64,000 bases of DNA from Macquaria australasica (lineage: Eukaryota > Chordata > Actinopteri > Centrarchiformes > Percichthyidae), in assembly GCA_005408345.1 (NCBI GenBank), contig SEMN01000259.1, positions 620,001-684,000 on the forward strand. Direction: 5' to 3'. Below are positions 35,090 through 50,100 of this stretch, in pieces. Below the pieces are notes generated by a model. It was given only the letters and a program-made list of their open reading frames with translations. It was not told where the DNA came from and made no database searches. Position 1 is the stretch's first letter; each line of letters starts with the position of its first letter. The translations under genes and the position numbers were made by a program.

Positions 35090-38000
35090 ATTTCAGCCAA
35101 TACATTCCGCCTATTTTGCTTTCCACATGGACTGTTTACCTGCATGCAACCAAAGCCCACTCAAAGGTGATTGGTCAATACTACTCGGGCTACAAACGGA
35201 AACTAGAACGCATGTGAGACCAAAATCTTATCCCTTGCATACAGATTCTGTATACATATGCAGATATCTGTTTATAGAGATTAGATCCAAAGTAAACTGT
35301 ATCAGCGGACGCAGTTCACGGGAGACAACACTTTGCTTTGACATTTGCCTAAATAAACTGTTGAATTATGAAGCACCACAATCAGAGAAGGCTTGAAAGA
35401 AAGGTGCGCTTTAATTTGAGCTGACATTTGTACGATATTTTACGAAAGATGCAGAGATAACATATGCCAGTTGCTGACAGCGATGCAGCCACCGAATGCA
35501 GAGGCTGAGTTATGTGTGTTAGGTATGAGGAACATATTCACAGCAAGCTTGTAGCTGCCATCATTCTGTCTCCCTCTTATGCCCACATGCACTCTGACTC
35601 TTGTGTTTACTCTAACATTTGTTCTGTCTCATTTTCACCGTCTCTCATGTATCCAGATACGCTCTTTTCCTCTTTTGCTCCAGTGTCTGGGGAGACTGAA
35701 ATGGATTAAACATAGAGATACAGCTGAAATCACAGGGTGCATGTGTGCACTATTATATTCTCCATGCCCCACAAAAATACAGTAAAAGAGTAACATATTA
35801 GCATTCTCTCCTCTACTGAGACAGGCCATGTCCTCCTCACAGGAGTTTTACAGTGACCATTTGAATGGTAATGTGACAGGCTGATTGCCAATTTACAGCC
35901 CACACAAAAGCATTGCCCCACTGAATCAAAGGACAGCTCCGTAATGACAAACACAAACAATGCGGCGAGCTCTAACCAAATGTTATCTGCTGTTTTGCCC
36001 ACCTCTTCAAAATTATACTCTCAATGACAGCGTCTGGAGGAAGAAAAAAATTATTGAAAACAGCAGTGGCTAAAACGTAAAAGACAGTGTTTTCACAACA
36101 AAGTCACACCTCACTTAAAGCCGCCTGCCATGCTAAGTAATGCGATGGTGAGCTGTTCCTACTGAATATCGCAGTAATAAGCAGATGATCCCCTGTAGAA
36201 ATAACAGCTGGCTGTGTTTTTCTAATGGTGAGGCTCCATCACCGCCCGTCACTCCTCGTTCATCAGCAGCTGTTAGCCCTGCACCCTATGTAATTTCTCT
36301 CACTCTCTGCTATAGTGCACTATTTTTCACAGGCACTTATCAGCTGAATAAATGTGTGTCATGATACAAGCATTAAGGTAGCTGAATACAATTTCTGCAC
36401 ATCTACTTTGCGAGCAACTAAAACTGGTCTGCCGATGATGATGGTTGGTTTTTTTCCAAAATTCAGTCACAGAACAAGAAGACTCGTCAGAAACCCCTTC
36501 ATGATTGTAAGGCTTTTCATTTTCTAATTAATTTTGAACTGTACCAGGGGGATGCCTAGCTTAGAATACAATATGCTCTGTGGTTTAGCAGCTTTGTCTA
36601 TGGAGCAAACTGAAATTGCCTCCAAATCTTAAGAAGTTTTTTTTTTTCATTTAAAAGAACATCCACTCTAAAACATTGTAGTAATGCATTTTCTTATGCC
36701 TGGAAATTTCCAGTAGAGCTAATAGAGTTTTATGAAATATTGTCTGCTGTCAGTCTGACACATTCACCCTAAGACTCTGGTTTTTGGTGTCAGTCACTCA
36801 GAACCAGAGACAACATTCACACAGAGAGAAATCCATCATAGACAATGTAGAAACATACATTTTTGCACCAATTGCAGCCACATAGTCCCTTGTTGAGTGT
36901 CTGAAAATCTGAACAACCAGTTTTACTTTCTTACCTCACTTTTTTTCAACTAGAAGATATGCCCTTTTCTTGAGGTTATGCAAGATAATTTTAAGAATTT
37001 GTAACTAAAACAGAACTAGAAAAAAAACAGCTCTACATCACTAAATAACATTAAAAAAATGAACAATATCTCCAAGTGTGAGCATATTAAAGGGTGGATT
37101 TTCCTTCAAAACTTGGAGGTACACATCAGAGATGTGTAAAGCCTTTCCCTGGATTGTTGATATGGCACCATCTTTGGCTTACACCCACATGGTATTTTTC
37201 TGCAAGCTGGAAATCCACTCAGCATTCTATATTTCTCAAATTTTGGTGTGAGAGGAGACTCACGGTGCCGACCCCACAGGATGTCGATTCCTTCCAATGC
37301 TCGTGGACTTACAGTACCATTTTGCCCCAGTGTCAGGGAAGAGGAGAGGAGAAGCAGAGCGAAAGAGAGAAGACTATGAGCTTAATGTAGATCTGTCATC
37401 AGCTGGCTGCAGATCAAAAGAGCAGCATTGGCAGGCGGAGCACAGAATCCACTGGAGCCTCCTCTCTATGCCAAGCTCTAGCTTCTCTGAGGTAGACTAG
37501 CACAGAGGGGCCTGGCTCCAGGCGAGGAGTGTGTGTATCTGCTTTCTATTTGTGTGTACGTGTGTGTATTTTTGGGGGCGGAGAGGTGTGGGAACATGCA
37601 CAATGTCTCAAGGCAAGGATCTGGCACTTTGAAAATGTCACCAGAATCCCAGAAACAAAAAAACAAGAAGAGAACGGAGAAAGTGTGATGAACAGACGTG
37701 TATGCTCTGGGAGGTGTGGGATTTAGAGACTATGGAAGGCAGAAGTGTTCTCTCAGAGTGGGAGATTGGGAGGAATAAAAACGCTGGCACAAAGACAGAG
37801 AGCTTTCTTGAATGTACACCTCTGCAACATCAGTGTGCAACTGTTAAGTGGGTCCAAGGATGTATCTAAATTGCAGCCTTCAGAGGTTTGTAAGTGGTTT
37901 CTTTCATTCCACTTTTGATACTAGCATGATGGTTGAATATGTTGGTTCACTGCACATTTGAAACTAGCACACTTATGTTTTCTGTCTACATTTATTATTG

Positions 38001-40027
38001 TATTTCATTATAAGGCTGAATGTTAAATATTTAATCCTTTGTTCATGGCCATCACTCAAATCTACAATAAAATGCTGGTGAGAGCCCATGACGGTGCCTG
38101 TTTTATGCACCCTGCGTACTTTTTTGGTTAACCGTATGAAAGCAAAGAAATGTTGGTGACACATCTTTATAAGTATAATGTTCTGTTTTACAGTATAATA
38201 CCCATTTGAGATATCAATATGCTTCTTCTTAGTTGTAAAACAAAACAGCCAGGGTTTTGCAATAATGAACACTGCTGCGCAATCTACGCATGATCAGTGC
38301 AATTTTCCGTGCTTCCATGTGAGCTATACCAATGATACATAAGCTGTACTACGTTTGGTTAGTACTTCCTTGTTGCTTAGGCATTTGATAGTATGCTCAT
38401 AGTGACCTCATAGCAGAACAAACATAGAAACCTTCTTCAAATGGTGGATTCCAATCTCTTAATCAAGAGATAAGAGTTGTTCTGTTGAAAACATACATAT
38501 GCAGGGTTAAAAAAGGTCTTGCAGCACTAGGCAGCAGATAATAAAAGGTGAAAACCTCCCTTGATAACAAAGGTGTAAGGAGTACTCACTCTGTATCTTT
38601 GTCTCTACAGCCCAAAGAGTTTCTAAAGAGAGGATGCTGTGTTAAGAAATCAAAGCCTGACCTTGCCAATCTTGTTCCAACTCTCAGTGTAGAAGTACAG
38701 CAAAAAAAATTTGATTGAGTAAAGATGCACAACACCTCTCTTTCAGGGTGTTTTCTTTGTGTTTGTGTGCGCCTATGTGTGCATTATTTTTGTGGCTGTG
38801 TGTGTTCTCGCATTTACCCAAAGTCAATGTCAAACCTATTTCCAAACCACTGATTCAGCTAGTTGTGGAGATATACAGTGGTGCTGCCAATGTTAACCTT
38901 TAGATATTACGGTGACATTAAAAGCAGCATGTGGAGAGTGGGGAGACCCAACCACTGGGTGCCTCATCTGATGCAAATGTCCTCTCTCACCTCTATCAGC
39001 AAAAGTAATTACGGCAAACCACTGTGACATCTCAGGCTGTACAAGAGAGGGTAAGAGTACCTGGTATAGGTCATGGAAATACACCTATCTCTCTGGGTAA
39101 GGAGGAGACAATTATCTTTTCATGCGGAGAGGCGGCATTGAGGGAGGAGCCCTCCACCCTCTAACCCCCCACCCCCACCCCCTGCTCCTCAAACTAAAGT
39201 ATCTTCTGTGCCGGCAGCCTTGAGGGACTCAGTCAAGAAATTGACACTGCTGTTAGCATGCTCGGGGCTAAAGAGATGTATCGGTATAGCTGCGCTGTCT
39301 CTCTTGGCGACTGGGGCTTCATTAATATGTCGACAAACGTGTTTGGTCTACATTTTATAATGTATTTTTCCAGTCGCTGCGTAGATATGAAAATGACATG
39401 CATATTGGCAGTGTCTCTGCTACAGCAGTCGTAGGATGTCAGTTGATTAAGTGCCTGAGCATAACAAATAGATATATTAATGGACAGCTCACACAGTCTT
39501 GCCTTAATAATAATACTAATATTAAAGCTTATTTGGTCTGCTGTTTTCTTTGGCTTGCATGGACTGTGTTACATTTTCACATCTATTTTTACTGGTGATA
39601 AAAGGGTGTGTGCTTTTGATTAGAAAATGTTCTAAGAAACAAAGCATTAATTTGTGAAATAGGCCGTCACACCTCCTGAATAGCATCTGATGCCATCTTG
39701 AAAAACAGATTTCAGAAAAATAGGCAAACCATGGTATTGGCCACATTAAGTACTAAACCACATTGTGCTTTTGAAAAATCTACTTGTATGTTTAAGCTGT
39801 GTGACTTAGATAAAATTCCAACCTGTTTTCCATGCTAGAATCAACCATAATCCTCATGAAAGGGTTTTTTTCTCCTCTCCTTGTCATGTTTGAGTTGTTG
39901 ATGCGTTTTTGTTCGAGTGCTTTACCTAGCAGAGGGGTCCTGCAGCCCCAGAGCTGACCCTGCTGTTCAGAGTCAGTGGGCTGTGGTGGCCCAGAGCGGC
40001 TTACGCTAACCTCTAACCCCCTGGCAG
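35090..40027. other. Long unique-looking non-coding block
   Basis: No gene or element is supported. A minus-strand G-rich tract (C runs on the plus strand: 39157-39159, 39165-39170, 39172-39176, 39178-39182) meets the four-run quadruplex rule. A T10 run lies near 36639. The mixed-composition DNA at 35750-36300 and 38900-39400 is repeat-poor and could be conserved, but this is untested. Confidence 0.45.
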
Positions 40028-40135
40028 TCGCTGCTGGCTTAGCTCTGCTGAACAAGTCAACTGGGCTTTGTGCCCGAAAGAGTCGAACTGCACAAGTGTC
40101 ATCTGGCCCTGTAGTGAGATCCCCTGCACCTCAGG
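40028..40135 (+). CDS. Weak exon-like segment, 108 bp, phase 1-1
   Basis: An acceptor-like CTCTAACCCCCTGGCAG ends at 40027, and a donor-like CAGG/GTGAGC begins at 40136. The segment is 108 bp long, open in one frame (LALLNKSTGLCARKSR, then SSGPVVRSPAPQ), and has the same phase at both ends. The acceptor tract is short and the protein is unknown to me. No neighbouring exon of matching phase was found. Confidence 0.15.
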
Positions 40136-40231
40136 GTGAGCCCCACCACATTATCCAATGCACTCCTGAGACAAGAGGGCATGGCACTCGCTAAGGCTGT
40201 CCCGTGTTCATAGACCTTTTAGCAGTGGCTA

Positions 40232-40257
40232 CATTTACATTCATTTGAATGTAAATG
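40232..40257. repeat. Short hairpin
   Basis: The arms CATTTACATT and AATGTAAATG surround a six-base loop. The surrounding 40200-40500 may be an old DNA element, because GTTCATGTAAACAGAC recurs near 40391, but no family is assigned. Confidence 0.6.
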
Positions 40258-40730
40258 CATGCAAAATATCGAACTGTATATATAGTACAATTAAATTATG
40301 GATAACTTTCTCTGGGTTTGCATTAATTTGCAACTTAGAATATACATACCAAGAACATGATGCAGTGATTTAACCTTAGCCTTAGCCGCTGTTCATGTAA
40401 ACAGACACACCAAAACATTTTGATCAACTTACTCCGTTAGCTGTGGCTTACAGCCTTACTGCAATTAAGTTAATCAGACTAATGCCCTGATTCACCAAGA
40501 TTGCCTTAGTCTGACCAAATTCTTAGTAGCTTAGTCTGACTCAGCTGCAGGGGCAAAGTACATTCTGCACACTAAAATACACAAATCTAGTGATTACACA
40601 ATGTCTTTATGTGTACAGATGACACAATTGGCAGTCTCCAGCGCTCTCTGCACTGAACAAATCCTGGAAATAAGTGGAATCTGTAGGTTCTCCTTTATAC
40701 TATTGAAAATATCCAATATCAATTGACATT

Positions 40731-41005
40731 GGGCAGCAGTAGCTCAGTCAGGGACTTGGCTTGGGGACTGAAGTCCAGCATGGACCAGTCGATATGGAGG
40801 TGGACTGGTAGTTGGAGAGGTGCTGGTTCACCTCCGGGGCACTGCCGAGATGCAAGGCACCTAACCCCTAACTGTACGGGGCACTTTTCTATGCCCATCG
40901 CTCTGACATCTCTCCTCATTAATTTGCATGTGTATAGGGTTCTGTGCGTGCCCAGACCTGGGTCTGTATAAAAGAAAAAATACTAACGGAGTGAAAAAAT
41001 GAATT
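40731..41005 (+). mobile_element. tRNA-derived SINE
   Basis: The element begins GGGCAGCAG and has an RNA polymerase III A-box-like TAGCTCAGTCAGGGACTTGG (40740-40759) and a weak B-box-like GACTGAAGTCC (40766-40776). Downstream are words typical of a teleost SINE body: GTTGGAGAGGTGCTGGTTCA near 40811, GGGCACTGCCGAG near 40837, CAAGGCACCTAACCCC near 40853, and TGTATAGGGTTCTG near 40930. It closes with AACGGAGTGAAAAAATGAAT near 40985, a common end of this family. The B box is damaged, so transcription is unlikely. Clear target duplications are not visible in the AT-rich flanks. Confidence 0.75.
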
Positions 41006-44000
41006 GCCCCAATTATTAATTATTACATAAACAAAGAGGACCTAAACACCAGTGGAAAATCTTGTTTTTGCTGACCTCCAGTGCTTTAATATGTGACCTT
41101 GCTGTGATGTAAAAGTGCACTCCAGGGAGTGTCAGTACACCATGACATCACTGTTGGATTTGGTTACAGGTGCAACAGAGCACATTTCTGACCCATTAGA
41201 GATGCTGGCTGTGGTCAGAGGTGCAACAGACTTGAAACTTTCAACCAGAGAACACAGCAAGACTCTGCTTTTCTGGTATTAAGATATTCTCTTTAATAAT
41301 TTCAGGCACTCGACACTAGCCATTTTTATAATAGATTTTATCATGTGCGAGTTTTTGTTGCTTTACAGTATTATGATCAGCAAGACAGGAGCCATGGGCA
41401 CTTTCATGTCCAATTGCTATGTGTAAGAATTCAAGTGAAAGCAACAGATGTGAACCGCATTTCTTCAAAAGAAAAATTAAAACATCAGACATCAGATTGT
41501 TTCCCTTTGTCTTACTCCAAAAGAACATGATGTGAGCTAACTGCTGAGCAAGCCAGGTCTGCTCCAAATACCTGCACAGTGCCTGTATCGAAAAAGAATG
41601 ATTATTTTTAAACTCTTCTTTCAGAAAATGTATCCTTTACTAGTTTTGGTCCTGCCTGGTACTATTATGCTTTACTCTTTAAGTGTTATACAGAATGTCT
41701 TGGTCAAGTTGGTTAAGGGAAAGGAAAACAAGTTAGTATACCAGTTAGTATAGTTGTATAGTATTGCTATAATCAGATTAATATGGAGTTATTAGTATGG
41801 ATTTCAATGAATCCGTGATGGGTTAAGTATTGAACACCCACTTTCACATCAGTGTCACAAAGTGAACAGAAATTAGTTTTCTCATATTCATGTTGTCAGT
41901 TGTAAACAAAAAACTTGCCATATTAATTTTGGGTGTGTAGGCGGGGTGGGGGCGATCAGCAGGTCTGTGCAATTAGTTATTGCACTGAGGGAGGAAAAGA
42001 ATCACATTCATTATGTGAAAATATGGCCACCACGAAGGAGCCTCTTGAATTGTAATGAAGGAGGCCCCTTGATAACCATGAATTCACCAATTAAGGTTCT
42101 CATATAACATTCAAATTATGTGCATTTTAACGACTAGTTTTGCCACAGAAACACTTGCATTTTCCTTTGGTTTCAAGGAGCTTTCCTGCCTGCAAATGTA
42201 GGAGTAATTAAGATAATTAAAGCTTTTGATGTTCCACATATAATCCAATGTGCAGCAATAGAAAGAAAATGCAAAAAAAGTTGTAATGAATTTCAAGGCT
42301 TTATCCTCCTCTGTGCCCCCCACATTAAAAGCGCTCTCATTGTCTGAGATTCCATTTTCTTTTAGTGTAACGGTTCTTACATTATTTGGGGAGAAATTGG
42401 CTGCTTCATTTTGCAGAATGAGCGACTTTGTCTCCTTCACATGTCAACTTTGTAGCTGAATAGCAACTGTGTCAGAAGAAACTCAACAACAGTAAAGTTT
42501 TTTTCTTTTAAATTTTCTGTTTCTGGGAATGGTTTTGCGTGGACGTGGACTTTTCCAGCACCGGCCCTCTTGACATATAGTTATATCATAAATACATTTA
42601 GTACTGAGAGCTGTCTGACTACACTATTTGGCCTCTGACAGCAAAAAAAAAAAAAACAGGAAGCTCAGCCATGAAAAAGATACATAGCATCTATTTGCCT
42701 AAAGTAGTAGTTGCAAACCGCAGGTTTCAATGTGTGTGCTTTTAACTCTGAATTTTGTCCCTGAAATGTCCTTATTTCCATTCCTACAAAAGACTTTGAG
42801 ACTTGACAGCTATTTTAAAGCAAGAAGTAATATCTTCTTGAGATCAGCTGAACGCATGTGCCTGCATTATGTATGATGTATGTGTGAGAAAGAAAAGGGG
42901 AGACAGCGGAAAGAGGCGGGAGAGCTCCCTGGCTGAGCTTTTATCATCCTTAAATGTACCAAAATGAGTCTTGGGGAAAAGGAAGCCGTGTGGCTTTTGA
43001 AGAATTAATAAGCCTGTCTCATTTGGATGTATCTAGCGTCTCGGACAGCCTGTGGAAGCCCCAGTTCCACACTTTCCTGACAGTGCCTTTGATGATCACT
43101 GATAACGTACAGCGACTCCCAGGGAGCGAGGCATCCAACAATGAGGGTAGAGTCAGTGGAGACCGGCTTCACTGATCCTGACTGAGCTTTATTATCTGGC
43201 CTCTCTCCAGCAAAGCAGTGCATTAGGTATTCCTGAGACAAAGCATTTGGGACAGAGTGTGTGCCCATTGTTCTGTTCTTCTTGTCGAGGAAATCTCGTC
43301 CTTTGGCAAAGGTTACTTGTTTTAGTCACCTGCTGGGTGCAGACAGTCTTGTCTTTGCCTGGGTCAGTTTGAAAATTTGTTACAGCTCTTTTGGATAACA
43401 TCTATGGTGTGTTTTAAGTGATATTTTCCAGCATGATTTGAGATGTTATTCCTGCTTTAAAAATGGTTATTTTGCCATGAAGCTGCTCTACAAACCACAA
43501 CAAGGATGTGATAATATTAATAAGTGAATCTAACTTAATCGTAGTATAATTGGTTGTTTTTTTTCCATATTCAGGATATTTTGCTACCCCATCTTCATTT
43601 GGACTCCTTCTATTTTGTTCCAAATCATAATTCACATCCATTTTGAGATTTCCCACCTGTTATGTCATGTCTCTGTAGTGTCCCATTACTGTAGCATGAC
43701 GAAGTAGGAGTGATTAGTGCTATTGTGATAAAAGCTGCCATCCAGAAAATTTGATGTAACGTGGTGAGTCAGAGTCCCAGAAATGGGCTTCAGCAAACAA
43801 AATAATCGTGCAGGGGTGATACAGAAGCAGGTACGTAACTGTGAGCCCGTGCCAGGCAATTTTCTACTCGGCTACTCATACTACTCAACCTACAGGAAAT
43901 GACAAAAAAAAAGCATTGGCTGCCTTTGTTGAGGACAATTTTGTGATTATGGGATTGATAGCTACATTCTGCCATTCGATAGCAGGCACATCCGTCCTTT

Positions 44001-47000
44001 TCAGGGCTACTTTGGCAAGGTTTTCTTTTTTTTTTTTGCATCAATGTTACTCCAAAAAGTGTCCCACATCCTTTTATCCTACAAATACGGTGCACCCATT
44101 ACTGGTTTCTGTATTTTGGGAAGTAAATGGTAGCCAGAGGACAAGGTGCAATATTAATAGTTGTTGAAAGTCAGGATTTTTTTGACGGAGACGGGCTCTG
44201 GTTTTTGAAGTTAGGCTGATAGGGTTAGTGCATCTCCAGTGTGTATATCCATGTTTACATGCAACTAGCTATTTAATTCTACTGCATTTATCTATCTTCC
44301 TATGTGTGACCGAATATTTATGTGTATGCTGGCTTCCATTTTATTCAATCAATGATGGACTGTAATACAAAACAAATGGAAAAGCTTTCGAAGTTACAAT
44401 GATTTGATCCAATGTTGAACTGTTCAATTCATCTATTTAATTTCTTCATCTGTGAATCTGTACTTTGCACATTTCTGCCAAAAATACTACTCCAAATTGT
44501 GGTGTTTTTGTCCAAGGTCAATTAAAGTATCTGCTATTAATTTCTTTATGCAGTCACATTCTAAACAATCATTTCTCATTCTGGTGAGACGGTTCTCCGC
44601 ATACATTTCACCCTCACCTGAAACATACTTGTTACATCAAAAAACAAAATCAAAATTTGACAGGGAGCCCTGGGGAAACCTAGCCTGTGACCCTGTTTTA
44701 ATATGTTGCCTCAGGCAATTTCTCTGCTGCAATAACGTGCTCTCGCTCGCTGACATTGGTAACCTGACAACTGATGCGAAGGCCAAGAAAAAATGCAATA
44801 CACCAACAGAATGCCGTGAGACATCCATAGGAGAAGGGCGGCAGGTATACAAAAGCCTTAAGGGACTTCAAGAACAAAAACGTTGTAATTGTCTATAAGA
44901 CAAGGAATGTGCAACTCCCAGTCATTAGCGATTTGAGTGGATGTTTGTTGAATAGATTGGTACACAGGACACTCTTGCTTAACATAGAGACATGCCATCC
45001 CACCTCTTAATAACCACCAAGGTTGTCAGCAAGTTAACCAAAGTAACACAGCTGAAAGACTGGATGATGGGAAACAGCAAGTAAGCCTGAATGAAAGAGA
45101 GCAATGAGCAGGATATCGACGTGGAGAGCAAAATTAGAATTGATTCGCAGAGAAAAGGGGGTTGCCGTCTTGCAGAGGCTGCGGCTACTGTGAATTCCTA
45201 ATCCGGCGGTCTTTGAGGAAATCTCTGTGGCAGAACCGGTCTCTCATTACTCTCACAGACAGGCCTGCAATCTGTAGCAGATTTGGAGCTAGACAAGCAT
45301 CAGGCTGTATTAAGATTCAACCCCTCCGTGATTTTGGCAGACCACAGGCCTAATGGGATTCTTGTAAACAGGCAGCTCACCAGAGGACATCTGCGTATTG
45401 AGCATTTAAAACGGAGAGAAAAAATGTATCAAGTCAACACACCATGAAAATCTGTCCACATGACTGATCAGGGATACATATTTGCTCTGGGCTTTTTTGT
45501 TTTCTGCTTTGTCTAAATATTATTTTCTGAATGTTTTTCATCTTGTTTGCTTTAAGTACACATTTAAAAAGTCTCAACGTGAAGTCAGTTTTACTGCCGT
45601 GCGTTGGTGTAGGACAGAGGCGTAGGCCCAGCTACTCAGTGGAAAGTTGTTTTTTTAATCCCCTGTCCCCTACAGTTTTAATTGGACAGCAGGTCCACAA
45701 CAGCAGACAGAAATCCCTCCACAGGAGCTTTAGTGCAAGGCTGTAGGGAGGCAGTGAAATCTAAACTGAAGTGACACTTACTGACTGGGCCAAGGGGAAG
45801 GGAAAATGAGCTTTTCCTGGGGAAAGGGGAAACCTTTGAATAGGCAGATTGACAGGTTGAGCAGTCAGAGGAGATGGAAAGCACTTGTAGCTGCCCGGAC
45901 GCGTCGAGGGGTCAGATGCCAGGGCTGGCAGCTTTGCCGGAGTGGCGGCGGCTTTCCGTGTGACATTCTTGTCAAACGTTTGGCAGCAGGATCTCTCACA
46001 ACAAACACAGCGGGAAGCTGACGGTTAATCTAATTTCACCGGCCCCAATCATGTGCATGGCCTCGGGGGGCCGTTTTGCCTCGACAACATGTTGGAGGGT
46101 ATGTAGACAGAAGTCTTGGCTTCACCGAATGCTCGGTAGGGGTTTCTTTGAGGGAGAACCTTTAGAGTAATACAAAGTGGTATATAGCAAGCTGAAAATT
46201 TCACCTGTTATCACACCTGTATGTCAGACTGTGTTGATACAACAGAGGAAATTGCTTTTATCATGGAAACACCACAAGCAATACAGTACAGAGAACAAAG
46301 GAAAATCATGACACATGTCACTTAGAGCAGAGTGCTAGTGGCAACCTGCACTCAGAGGATGTGTCAGGTACGACTGCAGTCTGATCATTCCCCAGCCTCA
46401 ATGTGTAAGAAATTACTGTTTAAACCCAAAATGGTAATTGAAGAGAAATGATTAGGCATTACTGTGGTGCATTAACTTTTTGTGGAACTCATTTAATTCA
46501 TTTATCAATAAATACATTTAGTACTAGTTATTTAAATATGTGTTATATTCACATTGATTTAAATGACTGTGAAATCTCTCATAGTGAGAAAAACTCGAAT
46601 AATTATCGGTCATTGTTTTGGTTATATAGCACATTTACTGTATGGTTCAGTCTAAATGCTCTCAACAGCCCTGTAATTTAGCAGCATCAGGCAGCCGTTT
46701 TCACCAAAAAAAAAAAAACCTGATAAACCAATTGTATGCAACCTGCCCCGCACCAAACAGCAGCCAGACATATTATCAACTAGCTAAAGAAAAGGTCTAA
46801 CAGCTAGCAGCTAAATACTCAGTTTCTCAGGAGTAGGTGGAGACCAAAACATAGCTAAAAGTAGTGTGAATATTGGATGTATATTCATGAGGTTGGCAAA
46901 AATGCAACGATACAATTACTATATTTCTTCTGGATGCAAGTAGTCAACTCTTATGTTACCCCTATGTTAACAACTTTACAAGGCACTAATATGTCAGGTC

Positions 47001-47114
47001 TTTGTGTCTGTTAGCTTGTCTCTGAGCTCTTCTGCCCCCCCTCCATTGGACACAAAATGATCAATTCATACTCATCATTACTTAGTTAACATTAGTTGAG
47101 TTACTTTGATATTG
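41006..47114. other. Long non-coding block, nothing recognised
   Basis: The longest frame (44452-44898, 148 codons) has no motif and lies in AT-rich DNA, as expected by chance. A13 at 42643, T12 near 44027 and A12 near 46707 are the main homopolymers. The part 45100-46150 is richer in GC and lower in simple repeats than its surroundings and would be a candidate for conserved non-coding DNA. The part 46780-46880 has AGCTAG-rich words of a possible old repeat. Confidence 0.45.
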
Positions 47115-47140
47115 ATATTGATATATCAATATATTGATAT
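47108..47140. repeat. AT-rich palindromic simple repeat
   Basis: GATATT units are arranged around an 18-bp perfect palindrome at 47115-47132 (ATATTGATATATCAATAT). It is likely replication-derived. Confidence 0.8.
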
Positions 47141-50100
47141 TGCATGGACGGCATAAGCAAAACAGCAAAGAGTCAGTTGTCACTCAGTTGTCATAATTGG
47201 GTCACATCTGCCCTTGGAGGCAGGGCACAGGAAGTACATAAACAAAGTAATTATGTTTTAGTTGACTTGATAGTCTGCTATTCCAGCAGACCTGCCAGGG
47301 GATGTCTGATAAACAGCAATGAGACGTCTGCTCCAGGTTCATTTGATACAGCTCTGCCTCACCAGCCTTCACTTTGAAATGAGCTGATAGCAGGAATGGA
47401 TGTTGTCCTCGTAATTTATAAAGCCTCCATTAGGTTGTGTTCTTGACAGGATGTGCCAGGATGTGTGCCTTGAAATTGTTCCCCTGGCACTGCTCCAGCC
47501 GTTAAAAACACATTTTTCAAATGGCAAATATTCCTAAATATGTAACTGTATCTCGCCTACCTTTTTATCTTTTGGTGCGCACAGTTCAATGTTAAGCACC
47601 TGATACTTAATCTAACAACAACAAACAGAAGGAGAATGGGGGGAAGGAGACTGTTTTTCACTCTCAAAGTGAAGTAGTGACTTGCAGATGCATGAATTAA
47701 GGACATTAAAAGGAGGAGGTCTTTATCTGTCATTGAACTTACAGTTCGATGATTCATTTTTATCTAGTTTGCAAACGTTGGAGAAATATAGTTCTAATAG
47801 ATGTGTATTAAATGACTTTGGATTGAAAAAAATTATTGCACTGAGAATATTTTCCATCTACCATACAACCCATACTGTTGAGGAATATAAGAATTAATAT
47901 GCATAACTGATGGACTCACAAAATCCCAGATTGGCATTTTAATGTTCCCATTATCTGCTGAGGGAGATACAGCTCCCATGTGCTGCTGATCTTGCTGACT
48001 TGTGGATATCTACCGATGCTAAGACTAGACGAAAAGCTGGAGGGGTGGAAAACAAAATCATGGAAAGTGCTTAATTAATAAATGAAAGATAGTTAGTGCT
48101 TTGAGAGTTTTCTGCTTGAGACACTCAAAATATTATTTAGAGAATCAACCACTGATACACACTAAGTTAATTGTGAACAGACTCTTTGCAACAGTTAGCA
48201 ACTTTTAGTAGTCATCTGGGATCCAAACAGTTTTTCCATTCATTCCAAGTCAAATGAGCTATTACAAAAGCATGGGCTACAACTGAGGCATTTAACAGCA
48301 CAATTAAATTCCAATGGCCTAGTATCTATTGAGCAATTAACCTTTGGTAAACCAATTATTATTTAGTACGTGATGACAAAAGTTAGGTCCTGGAGGAGCC
48401 ATGTCCCGTTTTTATAGACGGTCTTATGCCCTATAAAAGATGGAAATACGGAGCCATTTTAGTGCCCTATTAGCTTAGCTCCGCTGAAACACTGCCAACT
48501 TGCTTCAGCCGTGAGTATTGATTAATTGGCACGGAACAGTCTCAGTGTCTGCGTTGGCGAGAAAGAGAGAACAAATGGATGGAAATGGATTCGGCCGAGT
48601 AAAGAAAAGTCAGGGTGTCCAATTCGTTGAGAGCTGATGTAATGAACAGGATGCAGACCAGGGTCATCAGATGGTCCACATGGAACCTGTAGCAAGGCCT
48701 CAGGACCTCTGTCACCTGTTCAGTCTGTGAACCAGCTGTTCCACTGCCCGTCGAGCGCTACCCTGTTGCTATCGTGAGAGGTTTCCATCTTGTGTCGAGG
48801 CAAGTATTCTCTTCCTGACAATCATTCTGGATGTTTGACAGCTCACTGTACAGCCCGTCTACTCACGCAGTATTGTGTAAATATATAATGCATTTGACTG
48901 CCATTAGAGCACACTTAGTCATTTGAATGGCATTGTAAATGACGTTGTTGATTTGTCACTGGAGGGTCATTTGTCATTTTAGTTGTGACTTCAACAATCT
49001 GGACAATTCGCAGCGTGTTATATCCCTCACAGAGCATGGAGCAGCTCAGCCATAAATTTATCACAGGCAATGCCATTACCTTTAGCTTGACGGCCCTCAA
49101 GCAACGGCAGTGCAATAATAGAGAATAGATTTTATCCCGTATGGAGCCGCGGCTTTCGCTTGTGCTTTATTTCCTCCTTCCAGCCTCCAAGATAAAGGAG
49201 AAAATAAGGTAGCCACTGAAGTGTTATACCTACCTTAATGAAAGGTTTTAAACTGATACTGGTATTGACTCAGAAGCCCCAGGAGCATGCCTGTATATCA
49301 GATGCTGTGTCATAAATGAAGATCAACAATCCTGTTACCTTTCCCTTACACTAACCTGAAGGAAAACCAAATCAAGCACCACATTGATGAGTCTTATAAT
49401 TACATTTTCTGTTATGTTGCGATACGGTGAATCTCCAGTGAGATCATAGTAGAGATGATGAAACGCCTCAGATAATGAAAATGTCGAATCTTATGAAGGT
49501 CTCTGGCAGCACACGTCATCTCTTGCAAGTATAGGAACTCGGATTTTCGATATAAAAGAGACAAAGTAGTAGTGGAAGTAGTAGTGCTTGATTTTGATCC
49601 CGCCCTGATTCACCTTGTAGATCGATAATGATAATGCAGACTGATCAATAGCTCACCCCTGGGGACCATGTGGCAGAGTCAGTGTCTACTTGAGATGCAT
49701 TGTGTGTGAGGTGTCATCCGGAATATTTATATGAGCGCTCATTTCCTGTGTACCACCAACGCTTTGGTGACGGTAGGAGCTGTTAATGAAAAAATCAGCG
49801 GGGCTTGTCAACTGTCATCACGACCAAATGAGGCAGAAAGAGGGGTGGGAGGAGGGGACTTAATAAAGCAAAAATGTCTCTTTTCACAAATATGAAACCT
49901 AATCAGAATGTTTGAAAAAAAAAAAAGGAACTTATGATGCTCTTTTTTTGAAGAATTAGCAAAGAGCGCTGTCAACACCAATAGGAAATCCTATCAGAAT
50001 GCTAATGTGAAACTGCTAAGTCACACATTTTTCTGCCAACACAAATTATGACATCTAAGCCGGATTAGGACACATCCTTTCATTACTTTATTTGATTTTC

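Noticed and set aside
44452..44898. 148-codon open frame, plus strand
   Set aside because: No recognisable motif, unsuited composition, and a length expected by chance in 64 kb read in six frames.
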